From assembly GCA_020746835.1 (NCBI GenBank), contig JAGPNK010000007.1, positions 248,001 to 312,000 on the forward strand: a DNA stretch of 64,000 nucleotides, written 5' to 3'. The stretch is from Stachybotrys elegans. Its lineage: Eukaryota; Ascomycota; Sordariomycetes; Hypocreales; Stachybotryaceae. The notes under the pieces were generated by a model. It saw only the letters and a program-made list of their open reading frames with translations. It was not told the origin of the DNA and ran no database searches. A program made the translations under genes and the position numbers. This document shows, in pieces, positions 54,682 to 64,000 of the stretch. How positions within the stretch are numbered: position 1 is the first letter of the stretch; the number at the start of each line of letters is the position of its first letter.

Positions 54682-56586
54682 GCGGCAGCCCAAAGCGTCG
54701 AGAACCCGACGGTGCCCGACATGGGGTCAAGTCAGCCAGATAAGGGGAAACATTTAGGAATGAATCACGAGAGACATTTACACGCTTCCTCTCCCAGTTG
54801 CCTCTTGCAATTCGCTGAGACGTACAGGCTGAAACTCCGATCCTAGTAAACGTATGCTGTGTCGTGGCTGCACTCGCATGCTCGGCAACGGCCCGCAGCT
54901 ATGGTAGCGGGTTGCATATTGCGTCGGCTGGATGGCAGCCTGCGGAGGAATGGATACACGCGTTTTACTAGGTCTACCCTGCCAGCCGATATGTTGGGAG
55001 AGAAGAGGGGCGTGGTGGCGTGGACGACTTGATGTTGACACCTTCACCGATCTCGTCTTTTGGGAAGCTTCTGACCCCTCATCGCAAGATGATCAGCCTG
55101 ATATCGTGGCATGCCAAGAGGAATGTGAGAGGACGTCTCGCAGAACGCACCCTCGGGACTCGCAGGTGCACCAGGGCTTCTGCAGGGCTTATGCGCTATC
55201 CCGGCCGCTGATCTGAGAGAAAAATAAAAAAACCATGACGGTCTGGTGATGCTCCTTCATGTGGCTAAGATGTCGTGGCGCCTACCGGTCTGCATATCAT
55301 TGGGGCGTATACATGGACGGCTACGTCAATGACCTCCCCTGAGCTGACAGATCCAGGTCCAGACGCTGAAGAAAGGGGGGTAAATGGTGCACAGAGGCAC
55401 AACGACTGCTGCTACCTCACCGAGTCCCATACCCGATGGACTGCGCTCCTGCGTCGGAAGCGCTCCAGCACCCGCAGCTGTGCGACCCTCCAATGTCAAA
55501 GGCGGTTGATGATTCATGCGCCATCACCGACTATAAGCGGCTGTAAGCGAATGATCCCGCTCACACTTTCTACCCCCAGAGGGGTTTGCTTGTGAGAGGG
55601 CTATGAGTTCACTTGTAAAATGTCAGCGCACTCAGTTGGGTTTGCTTATGATCAGAAAAGCGACATGGATATCAAAAATTACGCTGAGAATAGCCAGCCA
55701 ACTCTGGTCAGAGTCTTTATCTTTGGTTCACCTGCAACTTTCCAGAGCTTCCTGTGGCGGTATTTCCCCAGGAACTGTATACACCTCCACCGCTTCGCAG
55801 CTGGATAGAGGCATTTTTGTCATCCAATAGTTTGCGGATAGCCACCTCCGGCCCAGAGCGTTCTCTTGGGTGTGTCGGCTTCCTTGGTCAAGCAGGGCCC
55901 GGGCCTGAAGTGTGCGACGCGGGCTCTATGGACTGAGCGAGCCCGCGCCCCTCCCCCAAAACCGGAGTACACGATACTGCGCTTGGTGTTGAGCTGCGAC
56001 GCATGTCAGATTGGACCGGTCAGTCTTTTTGACATGGCACACCTGGACAATCATGCCAAGCCGGAGGGGCGATGCCTTGTTGTCGCCATTGAGGGAAGCC
56101 GGCGACACCGTCCAGGAGAGGACCATCACGTTGGTCTCCGTGGAAATTTCAGGATGGGAAAACAACGCATACCATGGTCGAGATTATCAGATGCGGTCTG
56201 CAGATCTCGCTGGCTGAAGAGATCCACCCGTCCCTATCCCGACGGCATAGTGGTGTGCCTCAACCCCCTTTTCGGAAGCCTAAGGATCGCCTGTTGTCTG
56301 TTCCATCACGATGATCAAGGCACAGTTATAGGAGGTGAGTTAATGTAGGCTCTGGACTTGGAAAAAGCCCAACTTGACCGGTCCTCTCGTCGTGTATGAA
56401 ACGAGCGCTTGGGCAGTGATTGTCTAGAGCGGCCACTTGATAGTGAAGCCCGAGAAACATAAAACCCGGGGCTAGCACCATCTTCGCAATGGTGTTTTTG
56501 TGCTCGGTGCGCCCCTTGAGTCCCAGCATATAAATATTGTTATTGGAAGGATTATCCTTGCCGCTACTCTTCGCACAGCAGCAAAC
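54682..56586. other. Intergenic, about 1.9 kb
   Basis: Short overlapping ORFs only. The longest, 55866-56348 plus (160 codons), has no domain, no in-context ATG and no splice-supported partner. No RNA gene or repeat recognised apart from the TATA-like site at the right end. Confidence 0.45.
56529..56536 (+). promoter_or_regulatory. TATA-like box
   Basis: TATAAATA, 58 bp upstream of the proposed ATG at 56587. Its position fits a core promoter for the following gene. Confidence 0.45.
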
Positions 56587-57666
56587 ATGGGAGGACACTC
56601 GGTATATTCTACACATATCCGTACCCATGTGCTTCACAGTGCTTACATGACGTGCGCAGAACCAAGGAAAAGGTTTCAGCCGACATCACAGGAAGCATGG
56701 CAGCTCTTCTGCCCCCAGCACGCATAATGCCGATGGTTCCGACGGTCTGAGCTTCCTCTTCGTGGTCAACGAGCTCATCCTCAACTCGGACATCGGCTTC
56801 GAGCGGGACGCGTGGTGCAACGCCCTGCCGCCGAGGACGTACGCGGGCTACCAGGGCGAGATTGCCAGCCACGTCATGCGGTACCAGGACGGCACCGTCA
56901 CGCAGGCGTGCGGGTGGACGTATTTTCGCGGCGACCAGAGCGAGGTCAACGGGGGGGCCTGGGGCGGCGGCTTCATCTACTATGCCCTTGACGAAGAGCA
57001 GGGATACTACGCCGAGCAGTATTCCTCCATGTGTGTCTTCTCGTCCAACCCCCACCTGCCCATCATCATCTCGCACGAGGACGTGCTCGCGAGCAGCAAC
57101 AGCATAGAGTTCCATGCCCTGCAGTTCTTCCACGACCAGGCGAGCCACCGGGGCGTCTCCTTCGCCGTCACCGAGGAGAGCAACATGATGCCCGGCGGAG
57201 GACCCGTCAAGCACGTCGCGGGGAGAAACCCCAACTGGATCCCCAGCCTCGTCCCCGACGTGTACAGCAGCCCACCGAATGCACCGCGCTCGCGGGGCCT
57301 CGCGGGCGAACTACCCATCGTCCTCGCTCTCATGGCTTTTAGTGAGGATAGGATCAACGACACTGCCAACCGCACCAACGACATCTTCCTAGGAAGCCGC
57401 ACGTTGGGTCCGGCTCGCTGGAGAAACGGGTCGTGGACGCATAGTGGTGCACCCTACTGTACGTACCATCCCCCCCCCCCCCCTCTGGTTTGTACTTCTG
57501 TTCTGCGTCGCTAACGTATGTAGATCCCCCGACTGTCCAAGACGACCCGCGCGGCTTCTTCGTCGCCGTGTGGTTGGATCCACACAACCCGGGAGGTTCT
57601 ACTCGGGAAAGCTTGAGAGACTTTGAGTTCAACGATAAGATCGTACACGATGAGACGAGACGTTGA
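56587..57666 (+). CDS. Protein of unknown function
   Basis: Best model: exons 56587-56601, 56660-57458 and 57524-57666 give 318 residues. The second intron (65 nt, GTACGT, branch GCTAAC, TAG, containing a run of about 14 C) is convincing and joins GAPY to YPPTVQDD. The first intron (58 nt, GTATAT...GCAG) is weaker, but it is the only simple way found to supply an ATG, and it keeps the frame. The product begins MGGHSNQGKGFSRHH, then SDGLSFLFVVNELILNSDIG, CGWTYFRGDQSEVNGGAWGG, SSNPHLPIIISHEDVLASSN and GFFVAVWLDPHNPGGSTRES. It is acidic overall, with few cysteines, no clear signal peptide in this model and no TM segment. Third codon positions are GC-rich like the neighbours, so it is probably a real gene. 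I do not recognise the family. Confidence 0.6.
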
Positions 57667-58019
57667 GGGTGAGAGTGGTTTTGGCTGGCTGGGGTGCGTT
57701 TGTGACTTTTCTTCCTTGGCTCACTATTTACAGTATATAGCTACGCGGTATGCTTGCAGTGTATTGTGCTTGTTCTTGTTCTCTTCTGAATCTGCCCGCG
57801 TTACGCTTCAAGTTTTGGATCCTATCGTGTTGCATAGTTTTGTTGCCACCCGGAATAAATAGGCTCGCGCTATATGCCTCCCTCTTTTTCCAACACGTGT
57901 AGCCGGGATTCTCGCTTGATCCCGCAGCGTAAGCTGTCTACTGGCTTCATGTTGGCCAATACGAATCGGAAACGCCGGCTTGGTCCCCGTTATATCTCAC
58001 ATACTTTTCCAATCGCCTC
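57667..58019. other. Convergent 3' intergenic region
   Basis: 353 bp between the stops of the unknown gene and the AP-1 mu gene. T-rich, no gene. Confidence 0.5.
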
Positions 58020-59530
58020 TCAGACAGCATCTGGTAAGCGGACGGCAATGTCGCCGGATTGCGTAATATAGCGAACCCATGGGAGGGAAGGATATTGGAG
58101 CTGGAACATGTCAGTGTCGTGCAGGTATAAATTTGGGCAGGCAACGGACCTTTGGTTCGGTAATCTTGAGGTAGCGCACTTGGATTCCACTGGTGGTAAA
58201 GTAGGGAATCTCAAACTTGACCTGGATAGGCCTCTTGGCGCCCTTGCCCATGCCACCCACGCCGCCCATGCTACCTCCAAAACCACCCGTCATACCACCA
58301 CCGGTCTCGTCGTCGCCTCTTACACTGGGAAGGCCCAGCTCGGCGCGCATGAGGAACTCCTTGGTGCCTCCAAACTGCTTAATCTTCCAGACAATGGCGC
58401 TCTGCTCAGGGGCGTAATGAACGGAGCCAATGTTGGTGCGGAATCGAGGGGAATCGGCATCGTCGGGGACAGGGACAATGATTTCGACGTTGTTGGCGGT
58501 GCTGCGGCGCTTGAACTGAGCCTTGGCCTTGAGCATGTACTCGACACGGGAGCCTGAGTGGGATTCGACAACGCACTCAACCCAGATGAGGGGCTTGACC
58601 TGGGTGTTGAGCCGGTAGGACATGAGCTCGAACTCGCCATCCGGGGGATGAAAGAGATGGTTCGGTCGTTCTCGAAGCGCGAGAGACGAACGCACTGGTG
58701 GAACTTGACGTCCTCCATCTCGACGGCCTTGCCACGGGTGGTGCGGCCGGTGGACTCAAACATGGCTTTGTCGTTGAGGCCAAGACGCAGCTCGGGCATA
58801 CCACTGAGGTAGCACTTCATCTTGATGGCGCCCAGGATTTCACTGCGGAGGACGTTGCCGTTGGAGCTGACGAGGAGGTTGAGGCTCTCGACGACGTCCA
58901 GGAAGACCTCGTTCTTGCGGTAGCGGATACCCTCGGATCGCCATGAGACGGCATTGGTAACGGCGATGGGAGGGCGTTGAATCTCGAGCTTATGGGACTC
59001 TTGCGTGATGTACTCCTGTAGGATCTTGGACTCGGTGGTCTGGGGGTAGCCAAAGTCCATCATCTCATCGAGCAGTTCGTAGATGACAACAAAGTTGTCG
59101 CGGATGGACTCCTCCTCGAGCGCCTTGAAGTATTCGGTGAAGACCTCGACGACCTTGTGTAGGAAGAGAAGGATCTCGGCGGCATTGGTGTTGCGCTTCG
59201 TCAGGGCGAGGAGGTAGAGGTTGTTGTGGCGGATGTAGAGGTACTGCTGTCAGTTAGAGGGGGGCACAGCTGTCGAGGGAAGGGGGCACCAGATGCTGAC
59301 GTTGATGCCTTCGTGCGAGAAGCAAGGCGGTACGGCGGAGGATTCTTCTTCGGCTTCGGACAGGAGGACGGGGAACTTTTCGACGGCGGACATGGGAATA
59401 TCACCCCTATAGTTACGGGCAAGAAGGGTCTAGGAAGCAGCAGAGGTTTCTCGGTTAGACGATGAATTACATGTGGGAGTAAGTAAACTACCTTGCCCTT
59501 GAGGTCTAGAAAGAAGAGTGCGGACGCCAT
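58020..59530 (-). CDS. APM1: AP-1 clathrin adaptor mu subunit, with a one-base frameshift
   Basis: The medium subunit of the trans-Golgi/endosome clathrin adaptor, which binds YxxPhi sorting signals. Exons 59530-59492, 59429-59301, 59243-58150 and 58100-58020 have introns of 62, 57 and 49 nt (GTAGTT, GTCAGC, GTCCGT donors). The longin-like N-terminus MASALFFLDLKGK|TLLARN, LEEESIRDNFVVIYELLDEM, MDFGYPQTTESKILQEYITQ and the mu-homology domain (LNTQVKPLIWVECVVESH, LKITEPK|LQYPSLPWVRYITQSG) are all present. The exons sum to 1343 nt. The frame breaks at ENDRTISFIP / PDGEFELMSY, where a run of five G (plus strand 58643-58647) would need six; with it the length is 1344 nt, 447 residues, the normal size. 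Either a sequencing error or a real mutation. Confidence 0.88.
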
Positions 59531-60683
59531 GGTTGTGCGACGACGGGATGGGATGTCGAAGTGGTGGGGAGAGCGAGGGGTTGAGAGTCGCGGTCAAAGA
59601 GGTGCCTCTACCGGAAGGGTGAGCACGAGCGGTGACAGCGAGGGAGACGGTCGCATGCACGGTATGAGGAGGTCGATTGTCGGGGCGGAGAGGAGGCCGA
59701 GGTGGGAGGATCAAGATGTCGCGGTGGTCATATCGTGGAGGTTGATGCTATCACAGGCCCTCATGATGCAGCGTACAGAGCAGGTAAGTAGGGGCCTAAA
59801 GACGGCTAGAAGGGGCTTGGTAGCGGGAGCTCTTAGCGCGCTGCGCACTGAGCTCAGACTGTCGTCAAGCGCGGGAAATCCTCGGCCAACTCAGGTACCG
59901 GGAAAGACGCCACGTGACGATTTTTCACATAAATTAAATGGTGCAGGCTTCCACTTTCTTTTCCTCTTCTCTCTTCTCCCCTCAACGCGTCCGTTAGACA
60001 GTGCAGCTCGTCGTTTCAGTACCGCAACCGGAAGGGCTTTCTGCCCGACCAGCCGTGGGATCATGGATGAAGCTGCGATTTGGTGGCGCGGAGAGGGAAT
60101 TTTTATAATTTGGCTTCATTAAGAGCTGCCCGAGTATTATTACCTGTTGCTTGGGCAGCGTCAGAGAAGCTGGACATTTCATGAACAAGTGATGACAAGG
60201 AGACGACTGGCGGCATCTGCGCCCTGCGTAACAGGAGGGCACAAGCCAGCTCGCTGAACTGTAGACAAGAAAATTCGGCACTGAAGCTGGATGCGCCAGT
60301 GTCGAGATGGCCTTGAGTGTGGTTTCCATCTCGTACAAACGAGCCGTGCGCTTGTTGGTCTGCCTGTTCTTGGCAGCTGTGATATCGAGTTCCAAACATT
60401 GACGTTTGGTAACATCAATTGAAGTCACGCAGCCGCAAACACAGCCGCAAACGCAGCCGAATCTCAGTCCATTGAAAAATACTTCTTGGGTCACGATAGC
60501 CAATCTGATAATTTCACCTGCGATAACATGCACGTGATGCTCTCGCAAGGCCCCGCTACCGGAGCTTAGTACTGGCCTATTACTGGCGATGATTGCATAT
60601 TCCATACCGACAACTCCTGGAATGTTACATTCGAGATGACGTGTTAAGGCGATTGAGCGAATTGATAATGTGTGAGCATTACA
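59531..60683. other. Divergent intergenic region APM1 / FPGS
   Basis: About 1.15 kb between the start codons of APM1 and the folylpolyglutamate synthase gene. ORFs of up to 209 codons (59493-60122 plus) read through GC-rich APM1 5' flank and show no domain. No RNA gene recognised. Confidence 0.45.
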
Positions 60684-62301
60684 ATGTCTGCCGGTAATGC
60701 TGCCAACTCGGATGAGGTCGGGGCTGTGGACATGTCAAGCTCGAGGAGCTTCAAAGTGAGCGTCCCCCAGCATCCAAGGGACGGCTTGATAACACTCGGC
60801 AGGCCGCTCTAGCAATCTTGCAGAGCAGAGCTAGATCGCAACGCCCTAAGCATCTAGGGAAATCACCCCTGCCGACGGCTGCTCTTCCCAATGGCGAGCC
60901 TCAATTCACCGGCAAGCCCCCTATTCAGGGCATGGAGGAGTGGCTCAACCTCCTCGGACGTCCAGTACGCGCAACTCATGCCATCTAGGTTCTGGATTCT
61001 GACCTTTTCCAGCATGGGCGGTTACCCATAGTCCATATTGCCGGCACCAAAGGAAAGGGCAGCACCGCGGCCATGGTGGAGAGCTTCCTCCGGCACAAGG
61101 GGCTCAAGACGGGACTCTACACGTCGCCGCATCTCGTGGTACAGACCGAGAGGATCCGCATCAACTTTGAGCCTCTGCAGGAGGACAAGTTTGCCAAGTA
61201 CTTCTTTGAGGTTTACGAAGGTCTGGGGCTCAGCGAGGAGGTTACGTCGCCCCGGTATTTGCAGCTGTTGGCGCTCATGTCGTTCCACGTCTTTGTCAAG
61301 GAAGAGGTCGACGTCGCCATCTACGAAACTCACCACGGAGGGCAATACGATGCTACCAATGTGATTGGGCGTCCCCTCGTATCGGCGATTACGCCGATCG
61401 GCATGGACCACATCGCCCAGCTGGGACCGTCCATCGAGAACATTGCCTGGCACAAGGCAGGCATCATCAAAGCCGGCGCGCCAGCCTTATCTGCGCCCCA
61501 GCCCGAGGAGGTGGTCAAAGTGCTGCAAGATCGCGCGGCGGAAAAGGAAACGAGCGTCGAATTCGTACAGCCGAGGCATGATCTTGGCGAAACGGGACTA
61601 CCAGACCTCCAGCAGCAAAACTGCTCGCTGGCGATCGCCATCAGCGACTGCGTGCTCGTCCAACGACGGCTCGCGGCGTTATCACGGCAAGATATCGTCG
61701 CCGCCATGAATCAGTTCCGGTGGCCGGGCCGGTTCCAGATTATACCACGCAGCGACGGCACGTGGTTCCTCGACGGAGCGCACAACGACCTCAGCATTGA
61801 GAGATCTGCTGAGTGGTTTTCCGAGGTGTCAAAGGCGGAGACGTGAGTTTGCGACGGCGGGTGGCTGGAAATTGGCTGACACGTGCTGGGGCAGAGTCGA
61901 GACTCCACGAGTTCTTATCTACTCGCACCTATCCGACTCTCGCGACGGCGAGGGCATGTTGAGGAGATTGCTCGGAGCTATCCGGCATCCTCTGCGGCAT
62001 ATCATCCTTACGACATATGATCTGCGAGGCTTGGGTAAGGCGCCCAAACACGGCACGCGGCACGGCAAGACTGACAAACCACCAAGAGGCAGGCAGCGTG
62101 GATGCGATTCTGGAACGATACCGCCGGCTCTGCAGCACGGTCGAGCCCGAGGCAAAGGTCTGGGTTATACCAGAAATAGCTGCCGCGCTAGGGTGCGTGA
62201 GGGACATCAAGTCAGAGGGGGCAGGGGCGCCGCATGTGTTTATCACGGGTAGCCTATACCTTGTTGGAAAGGTTCTGGAGCTACTCGACGTCAAGGTTTG
62301 A
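60684..62301 (+). CDS. MET7: Folylpolyglutamate synthase
   Basis: An ATP-dependent ligase that adds glutamates to folates and is needed for folate retention and one-carbon metabolism. Exons 60684-60755, 60803-60964, 61013-61842, 61895-62034 and 62087-62301 give 472 residues. Introns are 47-52 nt with GTGAGC, GTACGC, GTGAGT and GTAAGG donors. Mur-ligase motifs: the ATP loop IVHIAGTKGKGSTAAMVESF, LYTSPHLVVQTERIRI, the folate-binding ETHHGGQYDATN, MDHIAQLGPSIENIAWHKAG, the glutamate-domain start WPGRFQII, FLDGAHNDLSIE and the C-terminal HVFITGSLYLVGKVLELL. It is shorter than yeast Met7 (548), mainly at the N-terminus, where the usual ALNxLQ motif is replaced by AALAILQSRARSQ. No clear mitochondrial presequence is visible. 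Confidence 0.92.
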
Positions 62302-64000
62302 TGAGGGCTTGCTGACGCACTATTGGGTAATTGGCACATGTTTGCACGTGTACGGGCGGGGATGACGAAATGACAAAGGGGCAGAGGATGAAGCTGAAGG
62401 CCAGCCCGTTGTGATGAGACGACAGGATTCATTAGCATTGTGGAGGGCGGTGCTTTTGCCCGGAGATGGTGATGATGATGCGCCTGAGCCGTGCGACATG
62501 CCATCAGAGGCGTTTCAACAACCCGCGGTAGTAATAGGGTCCGAGGGATTTTCTTTTTCTTTTTCCCTCTCTTCTTGTGCGTTATCCGTTGTCGTGACAG
62601 CCAAGCAGAGTGGTGAGAGTGACATTTGTCATGGGCTGGGCCATGGACTGTAGTGCTGTCGTAGGTGGATGAGGGTCGAGCGATGACGCAGCTTGTCATC
62701 GACAGTGACTACTAGGTATGGACTTTCCGTAGAATGACATATTGAGTTTGAGTGGAAAAGTCAATTGGATGGAGGGCGACGCATGTGCGCGCAAAGCGCC
62801 AAAACCCACCCATCAATTTAAATTACTTTGCGGCAAGGCTTGATGCGAGGAGACGCACATGCAAACGACCGGGGGTTGCGGTGATGTTATCTTTATTTTT
62901 ACTCTCTTGTACCCGGCAAGGCGGCGCTTGGTGCACAAGGTAATTTCGAGACACTCACAGGACCGAGACAGGATCAGAAAAGAAAAAGCGGGGGTATAAG
63001 GCGGAAGGCAAAAAGGTACACGGCCGGTACATTGTGCGTTGCAGGGGAATTCGGCATTGACCCAGGAAAAGCGCCTGAGGGTACGGTTTGGCGGGTTGGA
63101 ACAGCACAGGCGGGAGCATAAGGGGTACACGGCCGATCCCTGTCACAAAAGGCCCATCAAAGTATCCAACGATGACACTTGGCACCGATAATGCGTCGGC
63201 TCGCCTACCAGTCGGTACCTTGTCATATGATGCCATAGGGTCCAACATGGTCCCCGAAAAGTTCCCTCCCCCGTCTGCTGATTGCGGAGACAAGTACCTA
63301 CAAGTACCGCGCTGGCGGGAAGCCGTCTTCACGTTCGCATGTGATTGCGCCGCAAGGTATTATTACAGAGGGGCGAGCCATAAAGAAAAAAACGAACAAG
63401 GGAAAATTTGTGCTTTTGCACGTGCTTGTCTGCTGTTGCTTCGGGGGAGGAGCCGTTTCCTCAACACTCATCTCCCGCGATTGTCTGCCTGCTTATCTGT
63501 CTGGCATGTGGTGAAGGATAGATTTGATCGCTTTAATTGAGGGCTCCAGCATTGTAAGCATCGGGTCGGTTCTCCCCTCTCTCTCCTCTTTTCCACTCTG
63601 CTCCCATTGTTCGTCTCCTTCGCATTCACCCGCTGTGGCTAGCGGCAAGCAGCAGCCGACCACCCAATACACCCGATTCCACTGCCTCAAGTACTTGGGT
63701 GTTGGCTCCTCCGGGTCTAGGACATTGGCAGGTCAGTCATTCTCCCTCTTCTCAACGTGAGCTTTCGTCGCTATTCCTCCCCTTCTCTTTTCCGCTCTGG
63801 CTCCATCCTTGCGTGGCTGCTCGGTTGGGTGAGGGACAGCGCTAAATTGAGCCGGTCGCGCCTGGAGCCTCGCCCCCACGACCCTTGCTTGCAGTGGTTG
63901 CAGGTGCTTCTTGCAGTGGACCGATCCGAGGCCGACCGGCCATGTCGAGCAATCCATTCACCCATCAATAACCTGTCCATCCATCCACCATCGCGCACTC
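62302..64000. other. Right-hand flank, 1.7 kb, no gene seen
   Basis: Downstream of FPGS. ORFs on both strands (for example 62955-63332 minus, 63088-63540 plus) overlap each other and lack domains. The CT-rich segment at 63565-63640 and again near 63760-63800 looks like a fungal promoter or 5' UTR, possibly of a gene beginning beyond the window. Confidence 0.4.

Noticed and set aside
55866..56348. 160-codon plus-strand ORF before the unknown gene
   Set aside because: No acceptable start, no splice link to the downstream gene, and no recognisable domain.
56609..57214. 201-codon minus-strand ORF over the unknown gene
   Set aside because: Val/Ala/Arg/Gly-rich antisense shadow; the plus strand has the intron signals and varied composition.
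58643..58647. An intron as the explanation for the APM1 frame change
   Set aside because: No GT/AG pair around the junction gives the conserved FIPPDGEFEL; a single missing base does.
1..64000. CRISPR arrays, operons, prokaryotic promoters, integrated virus
   Set aside because: Gene structure is plainly eukaryotic; no spaced direct repeats, viral polymerase, capsid, transposase or reverse-transcriptase motifs were seen.

Overview
The window is a piece of a filamentous ascomycete nuclear genome (Pezizomycotina, most likely Sordariomycetes and possibly Hypocreales; the order is inference). Evidence: GC-rich, compact, intron-bearing genes on both strands; introns of about 46-100 nt with GTRNGY donors, CTRAC/CTGAC branch points and YAG acceptors; single-polypeptide nicotinamide nucleotide transhydrogenase, a UVDE repair endonuclease, Rtt109, Lcl2, and Zn2Cys6 and fungal bZIP regulators; and a tRNA-Tyr with a short intron. 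No bacterial features, CRISPR array, virus or intact transposon were seen. All multi-exon models were spliced by hand; exon coordinates are in each entry.

Layout. 1-620: 3' end of a CREB/ATF-type bZIP gene. 2640-12375: a mitochondrial neighbourhood with mitoribosomal mL38 and uL4m (divergent, 352 bp shared promoter), PGS1 (cardiolipin pathway) and NDUFA12 of complex I (divergent), then the 9-exon transhydrogenase NNT. 13369-19905: a small secreted Cys-rich protein, a D-2-hydroxyacid dehydrogenase, histone acetyltransferase Rtt109 and mitoribosomal mL57. 19906-25465: mostly non-coding low-complexity DNA around one 8-TM protein gene. 25466-34613: an atypical bZIP-like regulator, a very large alpha/beta-hydrolase-CorA fusion, and a zinc-finger/cupin protein of unknown role. 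35350-37620: weakly supported small membrane-protein ORFs. 37675-40586: mitoribosomal bL27m, Lcl2 (ER quality control) and the PP1 regulator Glc8/inhibitor-2. 42002-42087: tRNA-Tyr(GUA). 43044-45106: a transcription factor with two tandem Zn2Cys6 clusters. 45107-48821: the largest gene-free stretch. 48822-54681: a RING-H2 membrane protein, the UVDE endonuclease and an Rkm4/SETD6-type SET methyltransferase. 56587-57666: an isolated gene of unknown function. 58020-59530: the AP-1 mu adaptin gene, broken by one base. 60684-62301: folylpolyglutamate synthase. The last 1.7 kb shows no gene.

Functional themes: at least seven genes serve mitochondria (mL38, uL4m, mL57, bL27m, Pgs1, NDUFA12, NNT), and two genes serve genome maintenance (Rtt109, UVDE). 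No secondary-metabolite cluster or defence island is evident. The most unusual items are the one-base frameshift in AP-1 mu, the RING gene whose first Cys pair is split by an intron, the 7-nt micro-exon in NDUFA12, the hydrolase-CorA fusion, the tandem zinc-cluster regulator, and two conserved-looking proteins that I could not assign.
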